NCBI GenBank assembly: GCA_963965975.1
Contig: OZ014412.1
Span: forward strand, 2,110,501 to 2,174,500
Source of the DNA: Xestospongia bergquistia
Taxonomy: Eukaryota > Porifera > Demospongiae > Haplosclerida > Petrosiidae
DNA: 64,000 nucleotides
Direction of reading: 5' to 3'
The stretch's first letter is position 1. Every line of letters starts with the position of its first letter. Below, piece after piece: positions 13,278 to 25,011 of the stretch. Both the position numbers and the translations under genes were made by a program. Under the pieces are notes generated by a model that was given only the letters and a program-made list of their open reading frames with translations, ran no database searches and was not told where the DNA came from.

Positions 13278-13733
13278 CTATTCAGACACAGTACTGGAAT
13301 GTAGTATACTACATATGAATGTCAGTACATGTAAATTTATCAATGTAGTTCTTTCAAATGACATGATATAGTTAACATGATTGCTTTGAGTTATTGAAAT
13401 TAAATCACATGTAAGTTCACTGGTGATTATAATTGATATCAATTAACAAAAACAACTAGAGTTGAATGATGTATCTATGTAGTACAAGTATTTCACTCAA
13501 AAGTGGACAATGTTAGGAACAATTGGTAAAATGTTGAACTGTTTACTAGTTGAGTAATTCAAAAAATCAAAAATTTCTATTGTCATTTCAAAAAAAGTTA
13601 ATATTTATCATAACAACAGCATTATTATAGAAAAAAAAGTTTATTGTGTATAAAGAAAATAACAATAAATTTCATATTCAACTATACTTTGAATAATATA
13701 GAATTATATAACAGAACTTTATTGAGAACAATA

Positions 13734-15969
13734 TTAATGTGATATTGATGATGTACTGACTGTTATATTTTCATAGTCATCAGTACATATCCTACTAGGT
13801 TGTACTGTTATATATGATGGATTACTCTCTAACTCCACTCTTCTACTTCTCATCTCTAATCTGTTCACTAAATGTATAATGATAATATTATATGATGAAG
13901 TTAAATAATATAGTTTACCTTCTTCATATGCAGGATTATGAGTGATAGCTTTCTTATCAACTGTTTAGAAATTAATGAAATATTAATTTATAACCACTCT
14001 TTCTTACCTCCAACCTCATGTTGCTGTCTCCTCTTCTTCCTCCAATATACAGTAATACTAGTAGCTATCACTATTATAACAATAACAATTATTACTACAA
14101 TACTGACTGTACTACTAGTAATAGTAATGAGGATGAACACAGACTGATTAGTAGCTGTAGATGTAATTAAATATTAATATTTATCAAGGATATATTTACT
14201 AGAAAATATAGTAGGTTCTACTGAATGTACTAATGTCATCATAAGAGTTATACTAGGTGTACTAGTGATATCACTTAACAACACAGAGACTGTTGCATCA
14301 TTAAATGTCATACCTAGTAATATATTATAAAGAACAGTACACAATAGTCATTTATATACTATTTACTGGTAGGAACAATAGTCTCAATAGGAGATGGTAG
14401 TAGTAAGATATATTCCAGTACTTGAGGGTACACAACAGATGGGTTAGTTATAATAGTACCATCTACTATATCATGAGCTGTCACAGTATAGTTACCACTA
14501 ACTGGTAGAGTTATATACCGGTATACTGTATTCTCCTCTATACTGGATTTATTCATATTAATAGACTTTACAGTTCCTTTACAAGATTCTCTAAATATCA
14601 CATGACACCCATTAGAAGTAGATCTCTCAGCAAACTTACACTCTACAACAACTGATCCATTACCAGAGTAGTACTTTAGAGTGAATCTTTGTACATGATA
14701 AGTTACTGTAAGTAATATTGGTTTATAATAAAATTCTAAATTTTGTTAATTCACCAAATATGATATGATCTTGGTCTTTAGTGTTGTTAAAAGAGTCTGT
14801 GATATATGCAGTAAAAGTGTAGTTATTAAATGGATCCAGACCAGTGATATTATAACAGATAATGACATCATCATTATTAGTAGTGTTTCCAATATATTGA
14901 AGATGATAAGTTGTCACAATATTTTTATATTCAGTTGTACCAAATAACAGACTATTACACAGTCTAGGTGTACCATTGACCTTGAAATAATAAAAGTTTA
15001 ATATATCTACTGTACTATAAATATAATACTATACCTTTAACTTGAACTGTATATTGAAATTGTTTTCTGTGTTAATGAATATTACAGTATAGTTATATAT
15101 TTCAACTGTATAATCTGCAATAGAGTATAATCAATGTATTTGGTTATATGTTATACATATCAACCAGCTTTTGTAATAGAATATCATTTTACTTGCTATA
15201 ATGTTATGTGAACTTACTTCCTGAGTATTCCCTTGTTGAGCTAACATCAATTGAAGTATAATGTTCAATAAATGCAGTTACAATAACAGTATAAATATCA
15301 CAGACTATTAAGTTATTAGAAAATCCATTATTATAGAATGTATCAGTTGTGTTAATATTTACTAATAGAGAACCATCTTTACTCTTAACAATAACATGAT
15401 ATGTTGTAATACTTCCTTGTGGAATATCATCAGAGTAAAATGATGGAGGAGACCAGTTTAATGAAAGATTATGTAACATCAAAATTAATAGCCCCTCAAC
15501 AGATGAAATTCCTTGAAGTGTAAAAAAATTGTTATGTTCATTATAATAACATAAAAACAATATTAGATGTCTACCTTTAATATTTAAAGCAGCTCCTTTT
15601 TGAATAATACCAAATGGATCAAAACTGACCACATCACATCTAACACTTATCCCATCATTAATAGGTAGTGCTCTTATAGTTAGTACTGATGACCACACAT
15701 CAACTGATATATTGTTAGTAGTTACTGATATCTCTCTATCTTGATTAGTAAGATGAGTAAGTGAATGTTCCTGCACTAACCACTCCAGTATATCTCCTAT
15801 ACCCTCACAGGTAAAGTTAGCCAGTGTGTAAAGTGATGTATTAACTGATGAAGGAGCTATTGTGATATCTGCAGTATTACATGCTATTAATAATCATGTA
15901 GTTACACTTAAGCTTACCAGCTCCATTCACAGTCCACATAGTTAGTAGCAAAATAAGAATGTCTTTCAT
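13734..15969 (-). CDS. F2: intact Ig/FN3 receptor with NPxY/YEN tail
   Basis: Predicted 569-residue type I membrane protein. Exons (minus): 15969-15918, 15868-15575, 15511-15218, 15114-15035, 14980-14755, 14705-14367, 14313-14200, 14154-14008, 13960-13919, 13855-13734; every boundary is in phase. Residues about 1-17 are the signal peptide (MKDILILLLTMWTVNGA). 18-115 is Ig (Cys in FTCEG, SSVLTIRALPINDG, second Cys VRCDV). 116-213 is FN3 (WSPPSFYSDDIP). 214-315 is an FN3-like module split between exons 4 and 5. 316-428 is a module with a Cys pair (VECKF/NGCHV). The stem follows, then TM (SIVVIIVIVIIVIATSITVYW) and tail with NPAYEE, NPSYITV and DDYENI. These could recruit PTB and SH2 proteins; that is inference. 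AATAAA lies about 90 bases past the stop. It starts head-to-head with F3. Confidence 0.88.
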
Positions 15970-16880
15970 TGGCTGTCTTTACAGTATTTGGTGAATGGCA
16001 ATTCGTAAACAGGACGGGAATGTTCTGTTTCGTTCTGTACACTAAAATAGAAGCAATAACTTCCCTTCTTTCGAGTGAACGTTCGTTCCGTGTTTTTAAC
16101 ATAGCTGCCCATAGTTGCCGCTCACTTCAGTTTTATCATTCTAGTACCAGTGTACTTTTGTTTTGAGTGCACAATACCTTTGTTATAAAGTAGATTAAAC
16201 TTAGTTTACTGTATCTGATAATACAAATGTGAAGTGTTCATAATGAGAAAATGAATAGCTAGGATTTATTTTTGTCTCGTCCCTGATCCCATACATGACA
16301 TATATAGCAGTTAAGATGTCTAAAGTTGAAGAACTCAGGTTTTCACATGTGGCATAACTATCTACTTTTTTCTGTCATTAGAAATTCAGTGATAAATGTG
16401 ATGCTTAATGTAAAATTCTCTATACATGGAAAGTCAAGAAATATATACTTCACATGTTACATTTACCTATATCTCTAATTAGATATATTTTAATTAAAAG
16501 TTATGATTGAGTTAACTTATGAAAAAAGAACCACAAATATGAAGCTAGTGAAAACAAAAGCAAGGTAAAGTCATTGGACATAATCTAACTAGTCCACAAC
16601 TTTAATTGTATGACAAATTCATCTTAAATTGACAATAACTTAGATTTAAAAAAAATAAAGCTCAATTAATCCTGTTATAAATATTTAAAGGTTTGTTTTT
16701 CTTCTGAAAGTAAAAAGGTGGGTCTCTTGTTACATAGCAACTACACTCAACCTATGAATCTCATTATTAGTCTTTGAATATAGTTACTAATTTCCAATTA
16801 GGGAAAGGAATTGTGAAAGTGCTTAAATCAAGCTAGTAGGAGGAAGCTGACCTCATTCATTTAATGAGCCAGACTTAAAC
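15970..16880. promoter_or_regulatory. Divergent upstream region of F2 and F3
   Basis: These 911 bases separate the start codons of F2 (minus) and F3 (plus), so promoters of both should lie here. An element at 16717-16741 (GGTGGGTCTCTTG then GTTACATAGCAAC at 16729-16741) recurs upstream of F4 (24020-24044). In altered form it recurs before the plus-strand starts at 36376 and 60891. Its second half AGCAAC fits an RFX half-site. Short overlapping open frames at 15914-16166 have no family similarity. Confidence 0.55.
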
Positions 16881-19800
16881 ATGGAATTAACAGTCTTGTT
16901 GGTCATTTTTCTATGTTTTTTTTCTTATGGTGCTGGTAAGTCATAGAATTAATATTAATAGTTAATAGATTCTTTTTATTGATAAAACAGATATCACAGT
17001 AGCTCCCTCATCTGTGACTGCTTCACTTTATACACAGGCTAACTTTAACTGTGAAGGAACAGGAGATATATTGTTGTGGACAGTACATAGTAATTCACCA
17101 ACTGATCCCAGTAATCAAGACAGAGAGATATCAGTAACTACTAACAATACATCATTTGATGTGTGGTCATCAGTACTAACTATAAGAGCACTACCTATTA
17201 ATGATGGGATAAGTATTGGATGTACTGTGATTACTTTGAATCCATATGATAAGAAGCCAATAGGAGCTTTTTTGACAATTGAAGGAGTTTCACCTGTAAA
17301 TAACCTTGCTTTCTATTCTATCCTTATGAATTCTCCTTTCTTCACCTGGTCTCCTCCATCATTTTACTCTAATGATATTCCACAAGGAAGTATTACAACA
17401 TATCATGTTTATATTAAGAGTAAAGATGGCTCTGTAATAGTAGATGATAATACAACTGATACATTTTATCAGTTATCTAGTAACTTTACAGACTACTGTA
17501 ATTCTTATAATGTCAGTATTATAGCATTTATTGAACAATACAGTTCACCTGCTACAAATGCTATTATAGGAAGTAAGATCATATTAATTATATATTACTA
17601 TAATATATTACTACATAATCAGATTATACTATTGACATACATAGCCATGATGTGAACTTTATCAACTTTGTAAACAGTTCTATAATACAAGTACATTTAC
17701 TATCATTGTAAGGACTACATTATATAAACAACTTACAATAATTTTAATTAATATATATTTTCTAGATCAAAGTTTTCCCTCACCTATGTAATAGTATCAT
17801 ATATGGTATAACAAAGGATAATGTTAACAATGAGACAACAACCTATCATCATGTTTATATTAAGAATGTTACTGATGTTAATGAAACAACAATATATTAT
17901 AATATAACTGGACTACATCCTTCTCTCAATTATACATTTACTGCATATATTATGGATTTATTTAATAACACAAAGAATGAAGATCATGTAATATTTTGTG
18001 AGTTAATAGTTTGTATTTCCTAACAATTCCTTCGTTATCACCATAGCAATCTACAATGTTCAAGGACTCACTCTACAGTACTACTCTGATAATGGATCAG
18101 TTGTTGTAGAGTGTAGGTTTGCTGAGAGATCTACTGCTGATGGATGTCATGTGATATTTAGAGAGTCTTCTAATGAAATTGTGAAGTCTATTAATATGAG
18201 TAAATCCAGTATAGAGGAGAGTACAGTATACCAGTATATAACTTTACCAGTTAGTGGTAACTATACTGTGACAGCTTATGATATAGTAGATGGTACTATT
18301 ATAACTAACCCATCTGTTGTGTACCCTCAAGTACTGGAATATATCTTACTACTACCATCTCCTACTGAGACTATATTTATTACTGGTAAGTAATATAATT
18401 GTTATTGTATTATACAATGTTCTTATAATCTTACTAGGCATAATATCAACTTATGATACAGTCAGTGACATTACTAGTACTACTGATATTACTAGTACTA
18501 CTGGTATAATGATATCTGTAGAACCTACTAGTGGAATATATGATGGTCAGTCTATGTGTGTCACTTAACTTGAATTGATTAATTTTATTACAGATTCTAT
18601 TTATATCAATTTTATATCTGTTGTTATTGGAGTATTACTGATAGTTATAACCTGTATTGCTGTGATAATAACAGTTTTTAGTTGTATTATTCTGAGGAGA
18701 AGGAAAAAGCTTGTAATGACTCATAGTGCTGGTATGCAGAGTTATTAACTGTAATAATATGACATTTTTACTAACAGAGAGACCAGTTGTATGTTATCCA
18801 CAAACTAACAAGAACAGGTATGTTAATTATAATTTGTTTAATATGATTATTATCTTATATTAGCTATGAAGGTCCAGATCAGTTACAAAGTGTTATTACA
18901 GTACCAAACCCTAGTCTATGCGAGGTAAACAAGTCTTTGTTGTTCTTTTACAACAACCTGTAGTATTGTTGTTATATAGCAACTACATTTCATGTTAATA
19001 AGTTATGTAAACAAGCTTTAATATTGAATAAATAGAATAGGCAGAAACTATATAACTTGCTTTGGTAACTGGTTGACACTATGTACTTGTCTTGAAAGAT
19101 TCATAATTAGTTTTTTACACACACAGGCACATATTATATTAAAAACAATGTGTACATTAGTTTTATGTGGGCATCTAAAATATAATATTTTTGCGTAAAT
19201 AAATATATTATTGTGGTATAGTAGAAAATGATTTTTAATCAATAAGTATAATCAACTTTTTGTTATACATTAACAACTATGCATTAAATTGATAATCTCT
19301 CTGTTATTAAATGTTTCATGAATATAATCATTTTTTTATTGCTATATGTTGGGGCTATTGACTTTGCTATTACCACATTGGCTGACAATCATGAGGATGT
19401 CACGTCTATACCAATTGATGATCAAGAAGTGTCAAATAATCTAGTTAATGATCCACCTGAATCTGACAATTTACCAATCGATCAAGTATGTGAAAACATT
19501 AACATATATATCAGTTAAAACTAATCTTTATTTTAGAGTCAACCTTGTCTAATTCCTGCTAATAATATCACACCTGAGTCTGCCAATGGTTCATGTGATT
19601 CAGTAAATTCTGCATGTCCAATACCTAATGCACAACCAGCTGATATTTTTAACAAGGAAAAGAGTACACCTCGATACAATGATATAGGGTTTCATAATAT
19701 TATACTTTATCCCTTACCTCTCACCTCCACTGGTGGTATTCCAGTACAATACAGTGATATCAGATCTGATATTAATACTCTTAATGTTACGGTAATACTA

Positions 19801-22800
19801 ATAAATATAATAATGTACATTATCAATTGTTAGTAGTTGTTATTATGATGTTATCTAGAGAACCACATAACACACTAGTACTAAAAATATAATAATATAA
19901 TTAGAAATAGCTTTATAAATTAATATCATTTTTGCTATATTTTATCATTTTAATGGACACCACAGACCTCACAGCCTTTACTGGAAACCCCATCCCCTTG
20001 TCCTGATGTAAGTTGGACTATACTAAATGAATACATGCCATATTTATATATGTATTAGCATTAGATGACAAACACATTAATTATCATACAGATAATTTTA
20101 TCAATGAAATGTAGTTTACTATTATGCAAAAATTTTACTTATTAAACAACCAAAATTTTATTAACTATGTGGCGTTCCACTTAGTAACTTTGCTTTAAGC
20201 AAAATTTCATAGATTAGAAATTAATTGTTGAAAAATAATAACAATATCTACAATATACAGTTATGCTGTGCATAGTTATATATTGTATTACTTAACATGA
20301 CATAAGTGAGTAGGGATATTGTGTATCGTGTCAGATAAACTGTCATAATATTTGTATGTTGTCAAAGTAACAATTAATATTTTTCTAGTTGAGAAGACAA
20401 TATTTGCAATCAAATCAATCTCATCAAATTTTGAATGAACTGTACAAACTATTTTCTTTCCAATTTCTTCAAGTAACAATAGCTCCACCCACTTCTCCAG
20501 AATCCTCTCTTAATAGTGCTACTTCCACAATACAGAGTAAAATTATACTATCAGAAATGGATCCAAACAACATTGATTCACATTCTGTTATTCCTGTATC
20601 TAATAATGTAAGTGATAATGAATAAGCTGTGAGTATGTAATTAAAATGCTGAATTGAACCTGTATTTTGTATCAGACGTATAATATTATACAAATGTCTT
20701 TGTGGAACAGTTTTATGTAATTAGATAAAACTGTTCCACAAAGACTAGAGTTTACCTATATACATTATATAGTTTTATTTACAAAAGAATGTGTTGAGAT
20801 TAAATAAAGGACTGTATGGTAATTTAAATTTATTGCTACAATACAATAGATAATAGAGTAATACTTAACAATTTAGTGATCTGTAACACTTTATTAAATA
20901 TCTAGTGAACATAATAATATTTAATCTACTGGAAACTGACAATACAGCTTAATAGTTATGGGTATTGTTAACAAATGTTACTAATGTTATAAAGTAATTA
21001 TATAATGCAGGGTGGAGCTAATGTTATTAATCTAGAAACACCTGAGGAGATAGATAAATTAGAGAATGACAGTTCTGTTGTAGAAGATGAGGATACAATC
21101 TCAAAAGGAGAAAAAAGTACATCTCTTTATAATTATTAAAATGGAATTTATTTATACTTTAGCTCTGCAAACTGATGATACTCTACTTCATAGCAGACCT
21201 GATGTTGATACTCCTATGGTAATAATAATAAGTGTATTAATTTACATTGAGAATCTACAGAAAATCCACCCCACAACAATGATGGAGTATTTACAGCATC
21301 TAATCACAAAAGGTGATTGAACTAACAGATGTCTTTTAACATTCCAATCATGTTATTGATTTTGAATAGGTTTAAATCATAACATTGGTCATTCTATCAT
21401 AACTGATCTTCAATTTAGTAATGAGAGTAAGTTATTGTACAGTCAAGAATTCTTTCATTAATTTTAAGGTAATGAAATTCAAGCTGATGATACTGCTATC
21501 AACCTTCATAACAATATCACTTTAAAGGGTAACAGAAATGGTTTTCATATTCTGATTAAAATGAAAGACCTTGTAGTAACATACAAATATATAAAAAAAT
21601 TAGTACAATACTAGTCATGCTATTGCAGAAATCTATTATCAAAACAAAATGTATTGGTGAAATAATTAAATGGACAGTCTCGTGGGCGTTACTTCCGTGA
21701 CGTCAGAGTAGTAACACATTTCTGCACATGGGACTAAAATGCCTAACAGATGTGTTGCAGCTGGTTGTTGTAGCATTCCCAGTGATGAGGTCACCCTATA
21801 TAAGTTTCCCAAAGATCCAGTACTAAGAAAGAAATGGATAGAGCAAGTTAAACGCACTAGAGATCGTTGGAGTGGTCCATCAGAAAACAGTAGTCTTTGT
21901 AGCAATCACTTCACAGATGACTGATACGAACAAAGCTCACTAATTCGACATTCATTTGGCATAAAAGTGAGAAGGAAATTGAAATCTAAAGCTGTTCCAA
22001 CTATAAGAAACACTCGGTTTTTGAAAGATGTAAAGAAACTCTCCTCTCTATCAGACTTCTTTAGAAGGTTTTCAGTGTCATGATCCATTTCCTGCCAAAA
22101 TCAACTGCTTTTTCATTTAAGGGAATGCAATCAAGGTTGGGAGTAGTTAAATTTTGATTTATTATTTTAAATCATTATATATAGAACACTACTTGCAGCT
22201 ATGCATTTTAATGAAAATTCTAAGAGAAAACTTGCTAAGACTAAATTGGGCACGGAAAGGTTTGCTATATCCTTTCCAAAGTACAAGAAAGGAGGATATG
22301 TAATAAAAAAAATACAAGAAGCACCATCTTTCAGTGAGTTCATTTGTATTATATAATTTGTCATTTGTTATTTATTTTTATATGTAGACTATGTCAAGGA
22401 AATTCTAAAAGAAACCATCGAATTGGCCAGGAGAAATGAAAGGCATGACACCAGCATGGATATAGTTCCACCACCATTAAGCTTTTCCCATCCTGAGAAA
22501 GGGAAAGCAATATTGGAACATAAGAAAAGATTTCATGATAAATAATATGCATGTTAATGTTCAAAAGTCGTTACAACAATTCAGGGTATTTAAATCCTAC
22601 ATAGCGACCAGTCTGTGTGGGAAATGTCTCCCGGATTTTTGTCACTGCACAGGAAGGAAGAACAACTCGTACTTCTTTTCCCAGCCAACCCCAACACCAT
22701 CTTGTCAATTGTCAATATGCTGTATATCTGTAACACCTATAGGAATTGATGTATTCATGACAACATAACATAATGAGCATACTCATTCATTGGTGAAGCT

Positions 22801-23564
22801 AATGATCCATACTGTTGTCTGTACTGATAATAAGCTACCTGTAGTACCCATATGTTCAGACACACAGCATGACATCCTGGGTGTTCATACTAGGAGTGCT
22901 ACTTTTGCTAGCTACTTATGGAATCTCTTTACAACATATACATTCTTGTGCAGATGTCATTATCTGACAGTTCTGACATGAACACCTTTAGCAAAATAGT
23001 AAATATAATAATTATATACACTTGAATATTTTTATCAGACCAGGAAAGCTGAGATAGTCGTTCGTTATCCCCTTGGCCTAGTTCTTCATCAGAGTCAGAA
23101 GATTCTCCACTTGTACCACTAGGCTCAAACGGATAAGGCTGTATTGGATCATCAATAAAAGAATCACAATCACTACACTCAAGCTCCATTCAATCTCTGA
23201 TCTGCCACTACTGACTACTTCCGTTACTACTATGACGTCACGTATAGTCACGCCCTCAAACGGAACAATGATTTGGTTCTGCAAGAAGTACAACTTGGAA
23301 GTAGAATTTCTGGAAAAGTACGGCGAATTTAATTAAAAAGCATTTTGCTTTCTTCATTTGGGAAACAAAACAATTTAATTAGATAACAAAAACAGTATGA
23401 CAAAAATTCATTTCTGTTACCCTTTAAGTCACTTGGATGGTTTATTTGGATCAACAATTCCTTCTATTACAGATGATATTAAAATGTCTAAAGACTATGT
23501 AACTAATCAGCAACCAAATTGTGAAGTAATGGTTGTACAGAGACAGGATTCTTCACAATCATAA
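16881..23564 (+). CDS. F3: long-tailed Ig/FN3 receptor, split by a Kolobok element
   Basis: Exons: 16881-16935 (signal peptide MELTVLLVIFLCFF), 16991-17572 (Ig and FN3 in one exon), 17623-17707, 17766-17997, 18047-18385 (Cys-pair module), 18438-18545 (stem with repeated DITSTT), 18594-18731 (TM), 18778-18817, 18864-18924. A roughly 380-residue tail continues in 19396-19485, 19537-19791, 19966-20007, 20389-20607, 21011-21116, 21163-21218, 21252-21312, 21370-21426, 21469-21528 and 23473-23564. All phases agree except exon 3, which is 85 rather than 86 bases, a one-base loss near 17695. The tail has SYEG, RYNDI and VQYSDI, the last fitting the ITIM consensus (V-x-Y-x-x-I). The acceptor of the 19396 exon is the least certain; an ATG at 19318 opens a signal-peptide-like alternative. 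The last intron contains the transposon at 21526-23423. Confidence 0.7.
20696..20745. repeat. Perfect 20-bp inverted repeat, 10-base loop
   Basis: GTCTTTGTGGAACAGTTTTA and its exact reverse complement flank a 10-base loop inside an F3 tail intron. The paralogous intron near 37950 keeps only the right arm in recognisable form, so the left arm looks like a later inverted duplication. Confidence 0.85.
21739..22545 (+). pseudogene. THAP-domain Kolobok transposase remnant
   Basis: Opens with MPNRCVAAGCC, followed by a KFP segment, W, and CSNHF: the C2CH zinc pattern of a THAP DNA-binding domain. The frame stops at a TGA near 21921, just after the domain, and the next ~160 codons remain recognisable as basic sequence. 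Two later pieces, about 22185-22333 and 22388-22545, join in phase. They carry a segment (LAAMHFNENSKRK, then FPKYKKGGY) resembling the C-terminal part of Kolobok-type transposases. The catalytic core between them is missing, so the copy cannot move on its own. Confidence 0.8.
22929..23189 (-). CDS. Small acidic ORF inside the Kolobok element
   Basis: An 86-codon frame beginning MELECSDCDSFIDD, with an acidic Ser/Asp/Glu run (SGESSDSDEELGQ). It starts near the right terminus and reads inward. It may be the first exon of the element's second gene; the in-frame end (after LSQLSWSD) looks like intron read-through. Function unknown. Confidence 0.4.
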   Translation of the reverse strand: MELECSDCDSFIDDPIQPYPFEPSGTSGESSDSDEELGQGDNERLSQLSWSDKNIQVYIIIIFTILLKVFMSELSDNDICTRMYML

Positions 23565-24019
23565 CATGTCTTATTATAATAAGGACAGAAGATGATAGCT
23601 AATATAATAATATAATATTGTTTGTGTTCCTTCAACTTTTGCTTTGTTGTAATGAGTATAATAAAATTATTAATAACTGTTAATTAATATATTATGTAAC
23701 TAATATATAGAATAATATTAGTTAATATAATAATATATTATGTACCTAGTGTAGTTTGAAGATCAGAGAATGAAATGGTGGAAAGAAATGATGACAAAGA
23801 GAAAGACACTCCATTATCCTAAAAGATAACTACATTTAAGACATTGTCATTATAATAATCTAACTATTCATACACTCTGTCATTCATACATTATCTCTTC
23901 ACTCCATTCATCCATTGTGATGCACTTACTCATCATAAGAGAGGTCACCATATTGTTGACATATCTTAACATAGAGTTGATGATCTTTATAACTTGATAC
24001 TTTCTGAAAGTAAGAAACA

Positions 24020-24187
24020 GGTGGGTCTCTTGTTACATAGCAACTACACTCAACCTATGAATCTCACTATTAGTCTTTGAATATAGTTATTAATTTCCAT
24101 TTAGAGAAAGGAATCGTGAAAGTGCTTGAATCAACCTAGATAAACAGATAAGGTGGACCTTATTGATTTAACAAGCCAACTTTGAAA
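24020..24187 (+). promoter_or_regulatory. F4 upstream region with conserved X-box-like element
   Basis: 24020-24110 closely matches 16717-16805 upstream of F3, including GTTACATAGCAAC at 24032-24044. It retains the same distance to the degraded F4 start codon. Confidence 0.5.
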
Positions 24188-24960
24188 ATGCAATTAACAA
24201 TTTTGTTGGTTGTTTTTTTTATTTTTTCCTTCTGATGCTGCTAGTAAGTCATAGAATTAACAGTTAATAGATTTTTTTACTATAACACAGATATCACTGT
24301 AACTCCATCATTGGTGGTTGCCCCAATTTATACACAGGCTAAGTATATCTGTGAGGGTACAGGAGATATGTTGTTATGGACAGTAGGTGGTAATTTACTC
24401 ACTGATCCCAGTAATCAAGACAGAGAGATATCTGTAACTACTAACAATATATCAGTTGATGTGTGGTCATCAGTACTAACTATAAGAGCACTACCTATTA
24501 ATGATGGAATGATTTTTCAGTGTACTATGATTACTTTTAATCCATATATTAAGAGCCAGATAGGAGCTATTTTGATAATTGAAGGAGTCTCACCTGTAAG
24601 GTACCTTGCTTTCTATTCTACTCTTATGAACACTCACGTGTTAACCTGGTCTCCTCCATCATTTTACTCTGATGATATTCCACAAGGAAGTATTACAATA
24701 TATCATGTTTATATTGAGAGTAAAGGTGGAATTTATAATAGTAAATGATAATACAACTGATATTTTCTATGAATTACCTGGTAATCTCATTGTTGACTGC
24801 AATTCTTATAATGTCAGTGTTATAGCTTTTGTTGAACAATACAGTTCTCTTTCTAAAAATATTACCCAAGAAAATACAGGGTAGGGCTGATCAGAAGCTG
24901 TGTAAAAAGATAACAACACTTTATAATATAAATAAATGCTATTACAATAGTTTATCTAAC
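24188..24960 (+). pseudogene. F4: broken F3-like copy fused to a tail exon
   Basis: The start codon at 24188 begins a signal peptide (MQLTILLVVFFIFSF) that hits TGA before the donor. The Ig plus FN3 exon (24291 onward) is fused without an intron as in F3, and keeps FYSDDIPQGS. A one-base insertion near 24735 shifts the frame, and the FN3 module resumes in another frame (NTTDIFYELPG ... ENTG). At 24880 the sequence jumps directly into the tail-exon type seen at 32712 (GADQ). Modules 3 and 4, stem and TM are absent. Confidence 0.8.
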
Positions 24961-25011
24961 TAATTTACAAAGTTGTAGTAATATATAATATGCTAGTAAG
25001 TAGATACAGAG

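Larger units (their letters stand above)
21526..23423. mobile_element. Kolobok-type DNA transposon, degenerate
   Basis: The 1898-bp element starts AGGGTAACAGAAATG and ends with the exact reverse complement (15-bp terminal inverted repeat). It is bracketed by TTAA on both sides (21522-21525 and 23424-23427). TTAA duplications together with a THAP-domain protein are characteristic of the Kolobok superfamily; piggyBac also uses TTAA but lacks THAP. The paralogous sites near 38875 and 61745 lack the insert. It lies at the end of an F3 tail exon and supplies a replacement splice donor. Confidence 0.88.

Noticed and set aside
19318-19485. Separate small secreted protein starting at 19318
   Set aside because: A signal-peptide-like start exists, but the downstream half is open in phase 0 and flanked by F3 tail exons in phase 0; reading it as an F3 exon from 19396 is simpler. 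Not fully excluded.
21526-23423. piggyBac element because of TTAA
   Set aside because: The THAP domain, the transposase C-terminal segment and the AGGGTAAC ends fit Kolobok better.
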